In this document: piece by piece, positions 57,059 to 64,000 of the stretch | Position numbering within the stretch: position 1 is the first letter of the stretch | Layout: every line of letters starts with the position of its first letter | NCBI GenBank assembly: GCA_009908505.1 | Contig: JAAAPD010000045.1 | Location: 1-64,000, forward strand | Reading direction: 5' to 3' | From: Alphaproteobacteria bacterium | GTDB taxonomy: Bacteria; Pseudomonadota; Alphaproteobacteria; Rhodobacterales; Rhodobacteraceae | Length of the DNA stretch: 64,000 bases | The notes under the pieces: generated by a model | The model's database searches: none | What the model saw: the letters and a program-made list of their open reading frames with translations, nothing else | Told to the model about the DNA's origin: nothing | Program-made: the position numbers and the translations under genes

Positions 57059-58531
57059 CTATCTCTGGCCTATGGCCGCGCCCGCGCCGGCAGGGCGCTC
57101 CAGTACCGCATGGGCCGCCGCCAAGCGCGCCAAGGGCGCCGCGACCTGCGGCGCGGGATCGCTGGCGCGCCGTGTCTCAAGGCTCACATGGATCAGCATG
57201 TGTTCGCCCGTGGCAAGTTCCCGGTCCCCCTCGTAAATCCGGTGGAACAGGTGCATCGTCTTGCCCGCGCCCGAAAGGACCTGCGTTTCCACCCGGATCC
57301 GCGCGCCCGCATGGACCTCGCCCATATGGCGGATATGCGTTTCGGCAGTGAAATAGCTGCCGCCCGAGGCGATGTAGTCCGGCGTGCAGCCGACGATTTG
57401 CATCAGCCGGTCCGACGCATCGCCAAAGGCCTGCAGGTAGCGGGCCTCGTTCATGTGACCGTTGTAATCGGTCCAATCCAGCGGCACGGCCCGGTCCAGG
57501 GTCAGGACCGGCCGCGCCAGGTCGGCGATATCGTCCAGCGTCTCGGGCACGCGGCGCGTGGCGTTCAACACACTATCATGGGCGTTCATCAGCGCGCCCG
57601 CGCCCCAATCGCGCGCCTTGAGGCTGCGCATCATGCCCACAAGGTTCGCGTCGCGGATACGCTCCAGGTCTCGGATGGAATGCTGGCCCGATTGCGCGTC
57701 GGACTGGCTTGCGATCTGGTCGACCAGTTCATCGGTCAACTCGGGTACGTCCATCAGCCTTGTCCATGGCCAGGTCAGGCAGGGCCCGAACTGGGCGATG
57801 AAATGGCGCATCCCGGCTTCGCCCCCGGCAATCCGGTAGGTTTCGAACAGCCCCATTTGCGCCCAGCGCAGCCCAAAGCCCATGCGGATCGCGTCGTCGA
57901 TTTCCTCGGTCGTGGCGATACCGTCCCTGACCAGCCAGAGCGCCTCGCGCCAGACCGCTTCGAGGAAACGGTCGGCGATATGGGCGTCGATCTCCTTGCG
58001 GACCACAAGGGGATACATGCCGATCCCGGTCAGAACCTCTTTCGCCCACTCGACCGCGCGCGGGTCACAGGTGTCGCCGGGCACGACCTCGATCAGCGGC
58101 AACAGATAGACCGGGTTGAACGGGTGGGTCACGAGGATCTGGGTCGGGTCCTTTGCGCCTTGCTGCAGCTCCGACGGTTTGAAGCCCGAGGTGGACGAGC
58201 CGATCACCGCCTCCGAATCAAGATGCGCCTGAACCTCGGCGAAGACCTTGTGCTTGATCTCCAGCCGTTCCGGCACGCTCTCCTGCACCCAGGCGACCCC
58301 GTCCACGGTCTCGGCAATCGCGTTGTGAAAGCTCAGCGCGCCCTCCTCGGGCAAGGCCATGTCGTAAAGCCCCGGCATCGCCGCGCGGGCATTTTCCAGC
58401 ACCTCGCCGATTTTGCGCTGCGCCTCCGGATCGGGGTCGAAGACCCGCACGTTCCAGCCGTTGAGCAGGAACCGCGCGGCCCAGCCGCCACCGATGAGAC
58501 CGCCACCAATAATGGCCGCCGTTCTGGTCAC
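57059..58531 (-). CDS. lcdH: carnitine 3-dehydrogenase fused to betainyl-CoA thioesterase
   Basis: A 490-residue bifunctional enzyme. Residues 1-340 resemble 3-hydroxyacyl-CoA dehydrogenase and L-carnitine dehydrogenase, with NAD motif GGGLIGGGWAARF (9-21) and HPFNP (136-140). Residues 345-490 are a hotdog thioesterase opening DWTDYNGHMNEARY. The first part makes 3-dehydrocarnitine; the second likely cleaves betainyl-CoA to glycine betaine, acting after the BKACE enzyme encoded upstream. The start is GTG 58531 behind GGGGAGG. It is the last gene of the carnitine operon. Confidence 0.93.
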   Translation of the reverse strand: MTRTAAIIGGGLIGGGWAARFLLNGWNVRVFDPDPEAQRKIGEVLENARAAMPGLYDMALPEEGALSFHNAIAETVDGVAWVQESVPERLEIKHKVFAEVQAHLDSEAVIGSSTSGFKPSELQQGAKDPTQILVTHPFNPVYLLPLIEVVPGDTCDPRAVEWAKEVLTGIGMYPLVVRKEIDAHIADRFLEAVWREALWLVRDGIATTEEIDDAIRMGFGLRWAQMGLFETYRIAGGEAGMRHFIAQFGPCLTWPWTRLMDVPELTDELVDQIASQSDAQSGQHSIRDLERIRDANLVGMMRSLKARDWGAGALMNAHDSVLNATRRVPETLDDIADLARPVLTLDRAVPLDWTDYNGHMNEARYLQAFGDASDRLMQIVGCTPDYIASGGSYFTAETHIRHMGEVHAGARIRVETQVLSGAGKTMHLFHRIYEGDRELATGEHMLIHVSLETRRASDPAPQVAAPLARLAAAHAVLERPAGAGAAIGQR

Positions 58532-58566
58532 GTCCCGTCCTCCCCTGATGGATCGTTTTGCGCCGG

Positions 58567-58857
58567 TCAGGCGCCTTCGGCGGGTTGTGGCACCGGGCTG
58601 TCGGGATGGTCGAATTCATCCGGCGGCACCGGTTCGCCCACCACGCGCGGATCGCAGGCAATCATGGGACTGCCCTGGTCACGAATGATGAGCCCGCCTC
58701 GGGAGCGGCATTGCTCGAAACCCATGGAAGAGCCGAGCACGATATACTCGCGCATTCCGCCGCCTCCGCCGCCTCCGCCGCCGCCGGTGGACATTGCCAC
58801 CTCGTCGCAGGCCCCAAGGACCAGCACGGCACCGATCGTCGCAAAAACACGTTTCAT
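58567..58857 (-). CDS. lipoprotein with ten-glycine run
   Basis: A 96-residue lipoprotein: lipobox LGAC (Cys17), then DEVAMSTG and a run of ten glycines (about residues 25-34), then REYIVLGSSMGFEQCRSRGG and IACDP. The two later cysteines may pair. The Gly run is encoded by mixed GGC/GGA codons, not a simple repeat. It overlaps the previous gene by 4 bp (ATGA) and precedes lcdH by 36 bp, so it is inside the carnitine operon. No family recognised. Confidence 0.75.
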   Translation of the reverse strand: MKRVFATIGAVLVLGACDEVAMSTGGGGGGGGGGMREYIVLGSSMGFEQCRSRGGLIIRDQGSPMIACDPRVVGEPVPPDEFDHPDSPVPQPAEGA

Positions 58858-59357
58858 TCAACCACCTCTTCGAGTCGGGTCGGATCATAGCCGAACCAGG
58901 TCAGGATGTCGCGCGCCGCGGCTCGACGGTCTGCGCCCCCCTTGCCGGGTCGCTCCATGACCCAGCCGAAGGCCCCGTCGGGCCGGCCGATCGCCGCCGT
59001 GCGCGCATCCGCGTCCATCCACAGCACCCAGAAGGGCCCCGCTTGCAGGCCGGTCCGCGCGTCGTCGAGGCGCCACCGGCCGTCGCCCTGGGCGATGAGC
59101 TCCGCAGGCGCCGCCCCGTCGCGTTGCAGGGCAAGCGCGCCGTTGGGACCGGGCAGGAAGTCCAGCGTCGTGCCGGCCCGGGCGCCGCCTGCCCCCTCTG
59201 TCACGACCCAAGCGCCGGACAAGTCCGACGCCGTGACATTGACCTGGCTGGCAATCGGCGCCGCCCGGTCGCGCAGCGGGTCCTGCTCCCCGTCCCCGGG
59301 CGCGCCACAGCCAAAGGGCAGAAGCGCGACCAGAAGCAAGGCCCGACCCCGCCGCAC
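58854..59357 (-). CDS. lipocalin-like lipoprotein
   Basis: A 167-residue lipoprotein (lipobox FGC, Cys17) with one lipocalin-like beta domain. The final strand pair GPFWVLWMDADARTAAIGRPDGAFGWVMERPGK (in part: WVLWMDADARTAAIG) is very close to the WVL-D-DYR-A--G pattern of bacterial lipocalins. It starts at GTG 59357, four bases after the BKACE stop, and overlaps the next lipoprotein by 4 bp. A role in binding a hydrophobic ligand is inferred from fold only. Confidence 0.75.
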   Translation of the reverse strand: MRRGRALLLVALLPFGCGAPGDGEQDPLRDRAAPIASQVNVTASDLSGAWVVTEGAGGARAGTTLDFLPGPNGALALQRDGAAPAELIAQGDGRWRLDDARTGLQAGPFWVLWMDADARTAAIGRPDGAFGWVMERPGKGGADRRAAARDILTWFGYDPTRLEEVVE

Positions 59358-59361
59358 CGGA

Positions 59362-60276
59362 TCAGGCCGTGCCCGGCGCGCGCTTGACCAGGCCCAGCCG
59401 CGTGCGCACCTCGTCAGGGCCGATCACCCGGGCGCCCATGCGCTCGACGATCTCGACCGCGCGTTCGACCAGTTGCGCATTGGTGGCCAGCACGCCCTTG
59501 TCGAGCATCAGGTTGTCTTCCAGCCCGACGCGCACGTTGCCGCCTGCCAGAACGGCCGCACCGACATAGGGCATCTGGTTGCGACCCAGGCCGAAGGCAC
59601 TGAAATGCCAATCGTCGGGCACGTTGTTGACCATGGCCATGAAGGTGTTGAGGTCATCGGGCGCGCCCCATGGCACCCCCATGCAGAGCTGGACAAGGGC
59701 GGGGCTGCCCAGGATGCCGTCCTTGACCAGCTGCTTGGCATACCAGAGATGGCCCGTATCGAATGCCTCGATCTCGGGTTTGACGCCCAGCTCGGTCATC
59801 ATGCGGCCCATGGCCTGCAACATGCCCGGCGTGTTGGTCATGACGTAGTCGGCCTCGGCGAAATTCATCGTGCCGCAGTCGAGCGTGCAGATCTCCGGTA
59901 GGCATTCGGCCACATGGGCCACGCGGTCGGCGGCACCGATCATGTCGGTGCCCTCGGCGACGGGCAACGGGCTGTCCGTACCGCCGAAGACGATATCGCC
60001 GCCCATCCCGGCGGTCAGGTTCAACACGACGTCGACCTCGGCCGCCCGGATGCGGTCGGTCACCTCGCGGTAGTGGTCGAGGTTGCGCGACGGCGTGCCG
60101 GTGTCCGGATCGCGCACGTGGCAATGCACGATCGCCGCCCCGGCCTTCGCCGCCTCGATCGCACTGTCGGCGATGTCCTTGGGCGAACGGGGCACATGCG
60201 GGCTGCGGTCCTGCGTTCCGCCGGCCCCGGTCACAGCGCAGGTTATGAAAACCTCTCGGTTCATTTGCAGCGGCAT
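59362..60276 (-). CDS. BKACE family 3-dehydrocarnitine cleavage enzyme
   Basis: A 304-residue beta-keto acid cleavage enzyme (formerly DUF849). The zinc site is HCHVRDP (His51, His53), with TDSPLPVAEGTDMIG and GGNVRVGLEDN (in part) further on. It should condense 3-dehydrocarnitine with acetyl-CoA and split it to betainyl-CoA and acetoacetate. Specificity is inferred from the carnitine dehydrogenase fusion in the same operon. ATG 60276 with GGGAGG upstream is chosen over the longer frame. Confidence 0.88.
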   Translation of the reverse strand: MPLQMNREVFITCAVTGAGGTQDRSPHVPRSPKDIADSAIEAAKAGAAIVHCHVRDPDTGTPSRNLDHYREVTDRIRAAEVDVVLNLTAGMGGDIVFGGTDSPLPVAEGTDMIGAADRVAHVAECLPEICTLDCGTMNFAEADYVMTNTPGMLQAMGRMMTELGVKPEIEAFDTGHLWYAKQLVKDGILGSPALVQLCMGVPWGAPDDLNTFMAMVNNVPDDWHFSAFGLGRNQMPYVGAAVLAGGNVRVGLEDNLMLDKGVLATNAQLVERAVEIVERMGARVIGPDEVRTRLGLVKRAPGTA

Positions 60277-60357
60277 GGCAACCTCCCTTTCCTGACAGGG
60301 CCACCCTAGGCGATCCGGTCCCGCAGGCAAGCGGGAACCGGCACCCGCGCGGCCCGG

Positions 60358-61401
60358 TCAATAGGGCATGGGATGCGCCCTGTGGACCGCGTCGATATCG
60401 GCAAGGACCTCCTGCGACAAGGTCACGCCATCCCCCGCCAGAAGATGCGCCAGCTGCGCCTGCGTCGTCGCCCCGAAGATGGCCGAGACCGGGAAGGGCC
60501 GCGTCCGCTGCCAGGCCATGGCCATGTGCACGGGGTCGAGCCCATGTTTCGCGGCCACGTCCAGATAGGCCTGCACCGTCGGCAGCACCCGGTCTGTCAT
60601 GCGCCCGCCCAGGTTTCGGCTACCCGCATCCCGCCGTGATCCGGCGGGCACCACGTCGCCCTGGTATTTCCCGGTCAGCAGGCCTGCGGCCAGCGGCGAA
60701 AAAGACAAGAGCGTTACATCCTCGTTCACCGCCATTTCGGCCATGTCGGTGTCATAGAGGCGGCAGAGCAACGAATACTCGTTTTGAACGCTGGCCAGGC
60801 GCGGGCCGCCCACCTGTTCGGCAACGTCGATCCAGCGGGTGCACCCCCATGCACTTTCATTGGACATGCCGAAGGCGCGGATCTTGCCGGCCTTCTGCGC
60901 GCGGCCCAGCCCCTCCAGCACCCCGGCCATGTGATCGAGGGTCTGCTGGCGGTCCTGACGCGAGGGGTCATAGGTCCAGTTCTGGCGGAACATGTAGGAT
61001 CCGCGCATGGGCCAGTGCAGCTGGTAAAGGTCGATGCAGTCGGTCCCGAGCCGCCGCAGCGAGGCCTCGATCAGCGCCTCGATATTGTCCGGGCCATAGC
61101 CTTCGCCATCGCGCACCAGCTTGCTGTCCCCGCCGGCCTTGGTGGCCAGCACGACGCGGTCGCGCTTGCCACTGGCGGCGAACCAACGGCCGATCAGTTC
61201 CTCGCAGGTGCCGACCGTTTCGGGACGCACGGGGTTCACCGGGTACATCTCGGCCGTGTCGAAAAAATCGATCCCCGCCTCCAGCGCCATGTCAATCTGG
61301 GCGAACGCATCCGCCTGAGGGGTCTGCGTGCCGAAGGTCATCGTTCCAAGGCACCAATCGCTGACCTCGATGCCGCTGCGCCCCAGTTCCATCCTGTTCA
61401 T
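60358..61401 (-). CDS. aldo/keto reductase, Tas-like
   Basis: A 347-residue (beta/alpha)8 NADPH-dependent reductase. The catalytic tetrad region shows FFDTAEMYP (Asp, Tyr), LATKAG (Lys) and LYQLHWP (His); the GSYMFRQNW insert is typical of Tas-type members. It may reduce aldehydes or ketones; the natural substrate is unknown. It ends 81 bp upstream of the carnitine genes on the same strand, so a shared transcript is possible. Confidence 0.9.
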   Translation of the reverse strand: MNRMELGRSGIEVSDWCLGTMTFGTQTPQADAFAQIDMALEAGIDFFDTAEMYPVNPVRPETVGTCEELIGRWFAASGKRDRVVLATKAGGDSKLVRDGEGYGPDNIEALIEASLRRLGTDCIDLYQLHWPMRGSYMFRQNWTYDPSRQDRQQTLDHMAGVLEGLGRAQKAGKIRAFGMSNESAWGCTRWIDVAEQVGGPRLASVQNEYSLLCRLYDTDMAEMAVNEDVTLLSFSPLAAGLLTGKYQGDVVPAGSRRDAGSRNLGGRMTDRVLPTVQAYLDVAAKHGLDPVHMAMAWQRTRPFPVSAIFGATTQAQLAHLLAGDGVTLSQEVLADIDAVHRAHPMPY

Positions 61402-61557
61402 GTCCTGTCCCCCTGTTCATTCAGTTGGCCGAAGGATAGCGTCACCGGCGATGACAACAAGCAACAAGCGTCGACAGCCCCGCATGATCGGACATCAGCG
61501 ACAGATCATGTCGAAGACCGGCAAGCCTGACCCCGCGAACCGGCCAAGGCTGAACCC

Positions 61558-62781
61558 ATGCGCATGATGCTTTCCTTCGCCGCGCTCCTGTTGTCGGCAC
61601 TGCTTCTGCAGCTGTCCTCGGGCGGGGTCGGCCCGCTGGATGCCCTGACCGGGCTGGAAGCCGGGTTCACCCGCGCCGAGGTCGGCTTTCTCGGCTCGGC
61701 CCATTTCTTGGGGTTCTTCATCGGCTGCTGGTGGGCGCCGCGCCTGATGGGCAATGTCGGCCATTCGCGCGCCTTCGCAGTTCTGACGGCCATGGGCGCG
61801 ATCGGCCTGGCCGGCCATGTCCTGATCCAGGATCCGCTGGCCTGGGCCATTCTGCGTATCGGGTCGGGCATTTGTATCGCAGGCTGCTACACGGTGATCG
61901 AGGCGTGGTTGCAGGCCAAGGTCACCAACCAGACGCGCGGCCGGACCATGGGCGTCTACCGCGTGGTCGACATGGGCGGCAGCCTGGTGGCGCAGCTGAT
62001 GATCGGGGCCTTGGCCGACCTGCAGACCTACGTCGCCTATACATTGCTGACGATGCTTTGCGTCGCGTCCCTTCTGCCCTTGGCCCTGACACGCGTGCCC
62101 CAGCCCGAAACCCCCAAGGCCACGCGGCTTCGGCCCAGGCTGGCATGGGCCATGTCGCCGCTCGCAGTGGCGGGCGTGCTGGTCGCGGCGCTTTCGGGGG
62201 CGTCGTTCCGCATGGTCGGCCCGATCTACGGGCAAGAGGTGGGCCTTGGCGCCGGCCAGATCGGCTTTTTCCTGGCGGCCTTCGTGGCCGGTGGCGCGCT
62301 GGCGCAATACCCGACCGGCTGGCTGGCCGACAAGTTCGACCGGCGCTGGGTGCTGATCTGGCTGTCGGTCGCGGCGATGGGGGGCTGTTTTGTGACAGTG
62401 GCGGCCTCGGCCCTGGGCGACGGGGCGGTGCTGCTTTCGGCGGCGCTGTTCGGCTTCACCACCTTCCCGGTCTATTCCGTGGCCGCCGCCCATGCACATG
62501 ACTACGCCACCTCCGACCAGCGCGTGGAACTGTCTGCGGCGCTGATGTTCTACTACGCGCTCGGCGCCATCGCCGCGCCCTGGACCAGCTCGGTCCTGAT
62601 CGAAGCGTTCGGCCCGGCGGCGATGTTCTACTTCGTCTCGGCAAGCCATGCGGTGCTGATCGTTTTCGGCGTGGCGCGGATGCGGGTGCGCGAGGCGCCC
62701 GAGGACCGCACCCGCTATGTCTGGGCGCCGCGCACCTCGTTCACGATCGGGCAACTGCTGGGCCGCAGCCGCGAGAAGTGA
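61558..62781 (+). CDS. MFS transporter, YcaD-like
   Basis: A 407-residue, 12-helix major facilitator. The loop after helix 2 reads [18 protein letters not shown] and the [23 protein letters not shown] segment (in part: IEAWLQAKV) is characteristic of the YcaD/MFS_1 group; [13 protein letters not shown] is the second-half signature. The substrate is unknown. It is divergent from the aldo/keto reductase and 73 bp upstream of metG. Confidence 0.85.
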   Translation: MRMMLSFAALLLSALLLQLSSGGVGPLDALTGLEAGFTRAEVGFLGSAHFLGFFIGCWWAPRLMGNVGHSRAFAVLTAMGAIGLAGHVLIQDPLAWAILRIGSGICIAGCYTVIEAWLQAKVTNQTRGRTMGVYRVVDMGGSLVAQLMIGALADLQTYVAYTLLTMLCVASLLPLALTRVPQPETPKATRLRPRLAWAMSPLAVAGVLVAALSGASFRMVGPIYGQEVGLGAGQIGFFLAAFVAGGALAQYPTGWLADKFDRRWVLIWLSVAAMGGCFVTVAASALGDGAVLLSAALFGFTTFPVYSVAAAHAHDYATSDQRVELSAALMFYYALGAIAAPWTSSVLIEAFGPAAMFYFVSASHAVLIVFGVARMRVREAPEDRTRYVWAPRTSFTIGQLLGRSREK

Positions 62782-62793
62782 CGCCGCCACCCC

Positions 62794-62815
62794 CTCTGGC
62801 CCTTCGCGGCCAGAG
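62794..62815 (+). terminator. hairpin between MFS gene and metG
   Basis: CTCTGGCC-CTTCGC-GGCCAGAG is a perfect 8-bp stem with a six-base loop, 13 bp after the MFS stop. It lacks a T-tract (CGATTAAA follows), so termination would be partial or Rho-assisted. Confidence 0.5.
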
Positions 62816-62854
62816 CGATTAAACGGGCCGGGATACCCAGCAACAGGCAGACGC

Positions 62855-64000
62855 ATGGCCCGGCACCTCATCACCTCGGCGATCCCCTACATCAACGGCA
62901 TCAAGCATCTCGGCAATCTCGTGGGCAGCCAGCTGCCCGCCGACCTTTTCGCCCGCTACCAGCGCGGGCGCGGCAACGAGGTGCTGTTCCTCTGCGCCAC
63001 CGATGAACATGGCACCCCCGCCGAACTGGCCGCCGCCAAGGCGGGCAAGCCGGTGGCCGAATACTGCGCCGAGATGTGGCAGGTCCAATTCGACATTGCC
63101 GAGGGATTCGGCCTGTCCTTCGACCATTTCGGGCGCTCGTCCTCCCGGGCCAACCACCGCCTGACCCAGCATTTCGCCAAGAAGCTGGACGAGGCCGGCC
63201 TGATCCGCGAGGTCAGCGAAACCCAGATGTATTCCAAGGCCGATGGCCGCTTCCTGCCCGATCGCTACATCGAGGGCACCTGCCCCAATTGCGGGTTCGA
63301 GTCCGCGCGCGGCGACCAATGCGACAACTGCACCAAGCAGCTGGACCCCGTCGACCTGATCAACCCGCATTCGACCATCTCCGGCTCGACCGACCTGGAG
63401 ATGTGCGAGACCAAGCACCTGTATCTCTGCCAGTCGCAGATGAAAGACCGGCTCGAAGAGTGGATCGACACGCGTGAGGGCTGGCCGGTTCTGACCACCT
63501 CGATCGCCAAGAAATGGTTGAACGATGGCGACGGGCTTCAGGATCGTGGCATCACCCGCGACCTCGATTGGGGGATCCCGGTGCAGCGCGGGGACGAGCC
63601 ATGGCCGGGCATGGAAGGCAAGGTCTTCTATGTCTGGTTCGACGCCCCCATCGAATACATCGCCTGCGGGCAGGAATGGGTCGAGGCCGGCAAGGGCGAG
63701 GACTGGGAACGCTGGTGGCGCACCGACAAGGGCGCCGAAGATGTCACCTATACCCAGTTCATGGGCAAGGACAACGTGCCCTTCCACACGCTGTCTTTCC
63801 CGGCCACTATCCTCGGCTCGGGTGAGCCGTGGAAGCTGGTCGACTACATCAAGTCGTTCAATTACCTGAACTATGATGGCGGTCAGTTCTCCACCTCGCG
63901 CGGGCGCGGGGTGTTCATGGACCAGGCGCTCGAACTTCTGCCAGCCGATTACTGGCGCTGGTGGTTGCTGTCCCATGCCCCCGAAAGCGCCGATGCGGAA
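62855..64000 (+). CDS. metG: methionyl-tRNA synthetase, 3' end outside window
   Basis: The first 382 codons of a class I synthetase that charges tRNA-Met. The HIGH-like motif is HLGN (18-21), zinc-binding CPNCG and CDNC pairs follow near residue 150, and FSTSRG near the end of the visible part replaces KMSKS. The zinc knuckle marks the four-cysteine group. The ribosome site (AGGCAG) is weak. The anticodon-binding domain lies beyond base 64000. Confidence 0.96.
   Translation, partial: MARHLITSAIPYINGIKHLGNLVGSQLPADLFARYQRGRGNEVLFLCATDEHGTPAELAAAKAGKPVAEYCAEMWQVQFDIAEGFGLSFDHFGRSSSRANHRLTQHFAKKLDEAGLIREVSETQMYSKADGRFLPDRYIEGTCPNCGFESARGDQCDNCTKQLDPVDLINPHSTISGSTDLEMCETKHLYLCQSQMKDRLEEWIDTREGWPVLTTSIAKKWLNDGDGLQDRGITRDLDWGIPVQRGDEPWPGMEGKVFYVWFDAPIEYIACGQEWVEAGKGEDWERWWRTDKGAEDVTYTQFMGKDNVPFHTLSFPATILGSGEPWKLVDYIKSFNYLNYDGGQFSTSRGRGVFMDQALELLPADYWRWWLLSHAPESADAE

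Noticed and set aside
58745..58790. Simple-sequence repeat encoding poly-Gly
   Set aside because: The codons are mixed GGC and GGA with irregular order, so it is a coding low-complexity tract and not a clear slippage repeat.

Overview
The window reads as a piece of a high-GC alphaproteobacterial chromosome, most likely a marine Rhodobacteraceae (Roseobacter group). The grounds are gene content and order: a short mitochondrial-type ProS next to lolCD, an hdaA-ppk-ppx block, a propionyl-CoA carboxylase/methylmalonyl-CoA mutase cluster with a PccR-type regulator, betICBA divergent from choXWV, a soxBDAG sarcosine oxidase operon and a carnitine-to-betaine operon. This is inference from recognised families; no rRNA or tRNA gene is present to confirm it. 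I see no insertion sequence, prophage, CRISPR array, integrase or origin. The window starts inside a cytochrome c lipoprotein gene and ends inside metG.

Layout. 1-6500: a partial cytochrome c lipoprotein, an HExxH lipoprotein, a DUF3047 protein, lolD-lolC, a DUF2937 protein and proS, all on the minus strand except the HExxH gene, then a fasciclin-domain protein with a strong terminator. 6556-12173: a PerM/AI-2E permease translationally coupled to hdaA, then ppk and ppx. 12170-15378: a minus-strand run with an acidic secreted protein, an endonuclease/phosphatase-fold protein, a TerB-J-domain protein, a GNAT acetyltransferase and a glyoxalase-like protein. 15497-28658: the methylmalonyl-CoA pathway cluster (mcm, pccA, pccB, several small lipoproteins or membrane proteins, a sulfotransferase), pccR, a Bcr/CflA-type exporter, a CoxG-like protein and a YdcH protein.

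28745-43450 is a quaternary-amine region. BetI controls BetC (choline-O-sulfate to choline), BetA and BetB (choline to glycine betaine); ChoXWV imports choline from the opposite strand across a shared intergenic region carrying a clear BetI-type palindrome. SoxBDAG oxidises sarcosine, the end of betaine demethylation, although the intermediate demethylation genes are not here. A glutamate dehydrogenase follows. 57059-60276 adds carnitine catabolism: a carnitine dehydrogenase-thioesterase fusion and a dehydrocarnitine cleavage enzyme that also yield glycine betaine, with two lipoproteins embedded in the operon.

43802-46735 holds three TadE/TadG-like pilus-assembly proteins without the rest of a tad locus. 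46742-51308 contains a PH-like membrane protein, a TetR regulator with its own palindrome, a lipoprotein, hom, a CatA-like acetyltransferase and glpX. 51498-56830 is a sulfide detoxification operon: two YeeE/YedE sulfur transporters, a persulfide dioxygenase-like hydrolase, a DUF442-sulfide:quinone oxidoreductase fusion and a SulP transporter, preceded by an AT-rich promoter overlapped by an inverted repeat. The window closes with an aldo/keto reductase, a YcaD-like MFS transporter and metG.

The best candidates for something under-described are the lipoprotein pair inside the carnitine operon, the orphan TadE/G trio with its aromatic-rich von Willebrand protein, the rearranged DUF442-SQR fusion, and two exact 40-bp-spaced PccR-like operators at pccB. 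None is proven novel from sequence alone.
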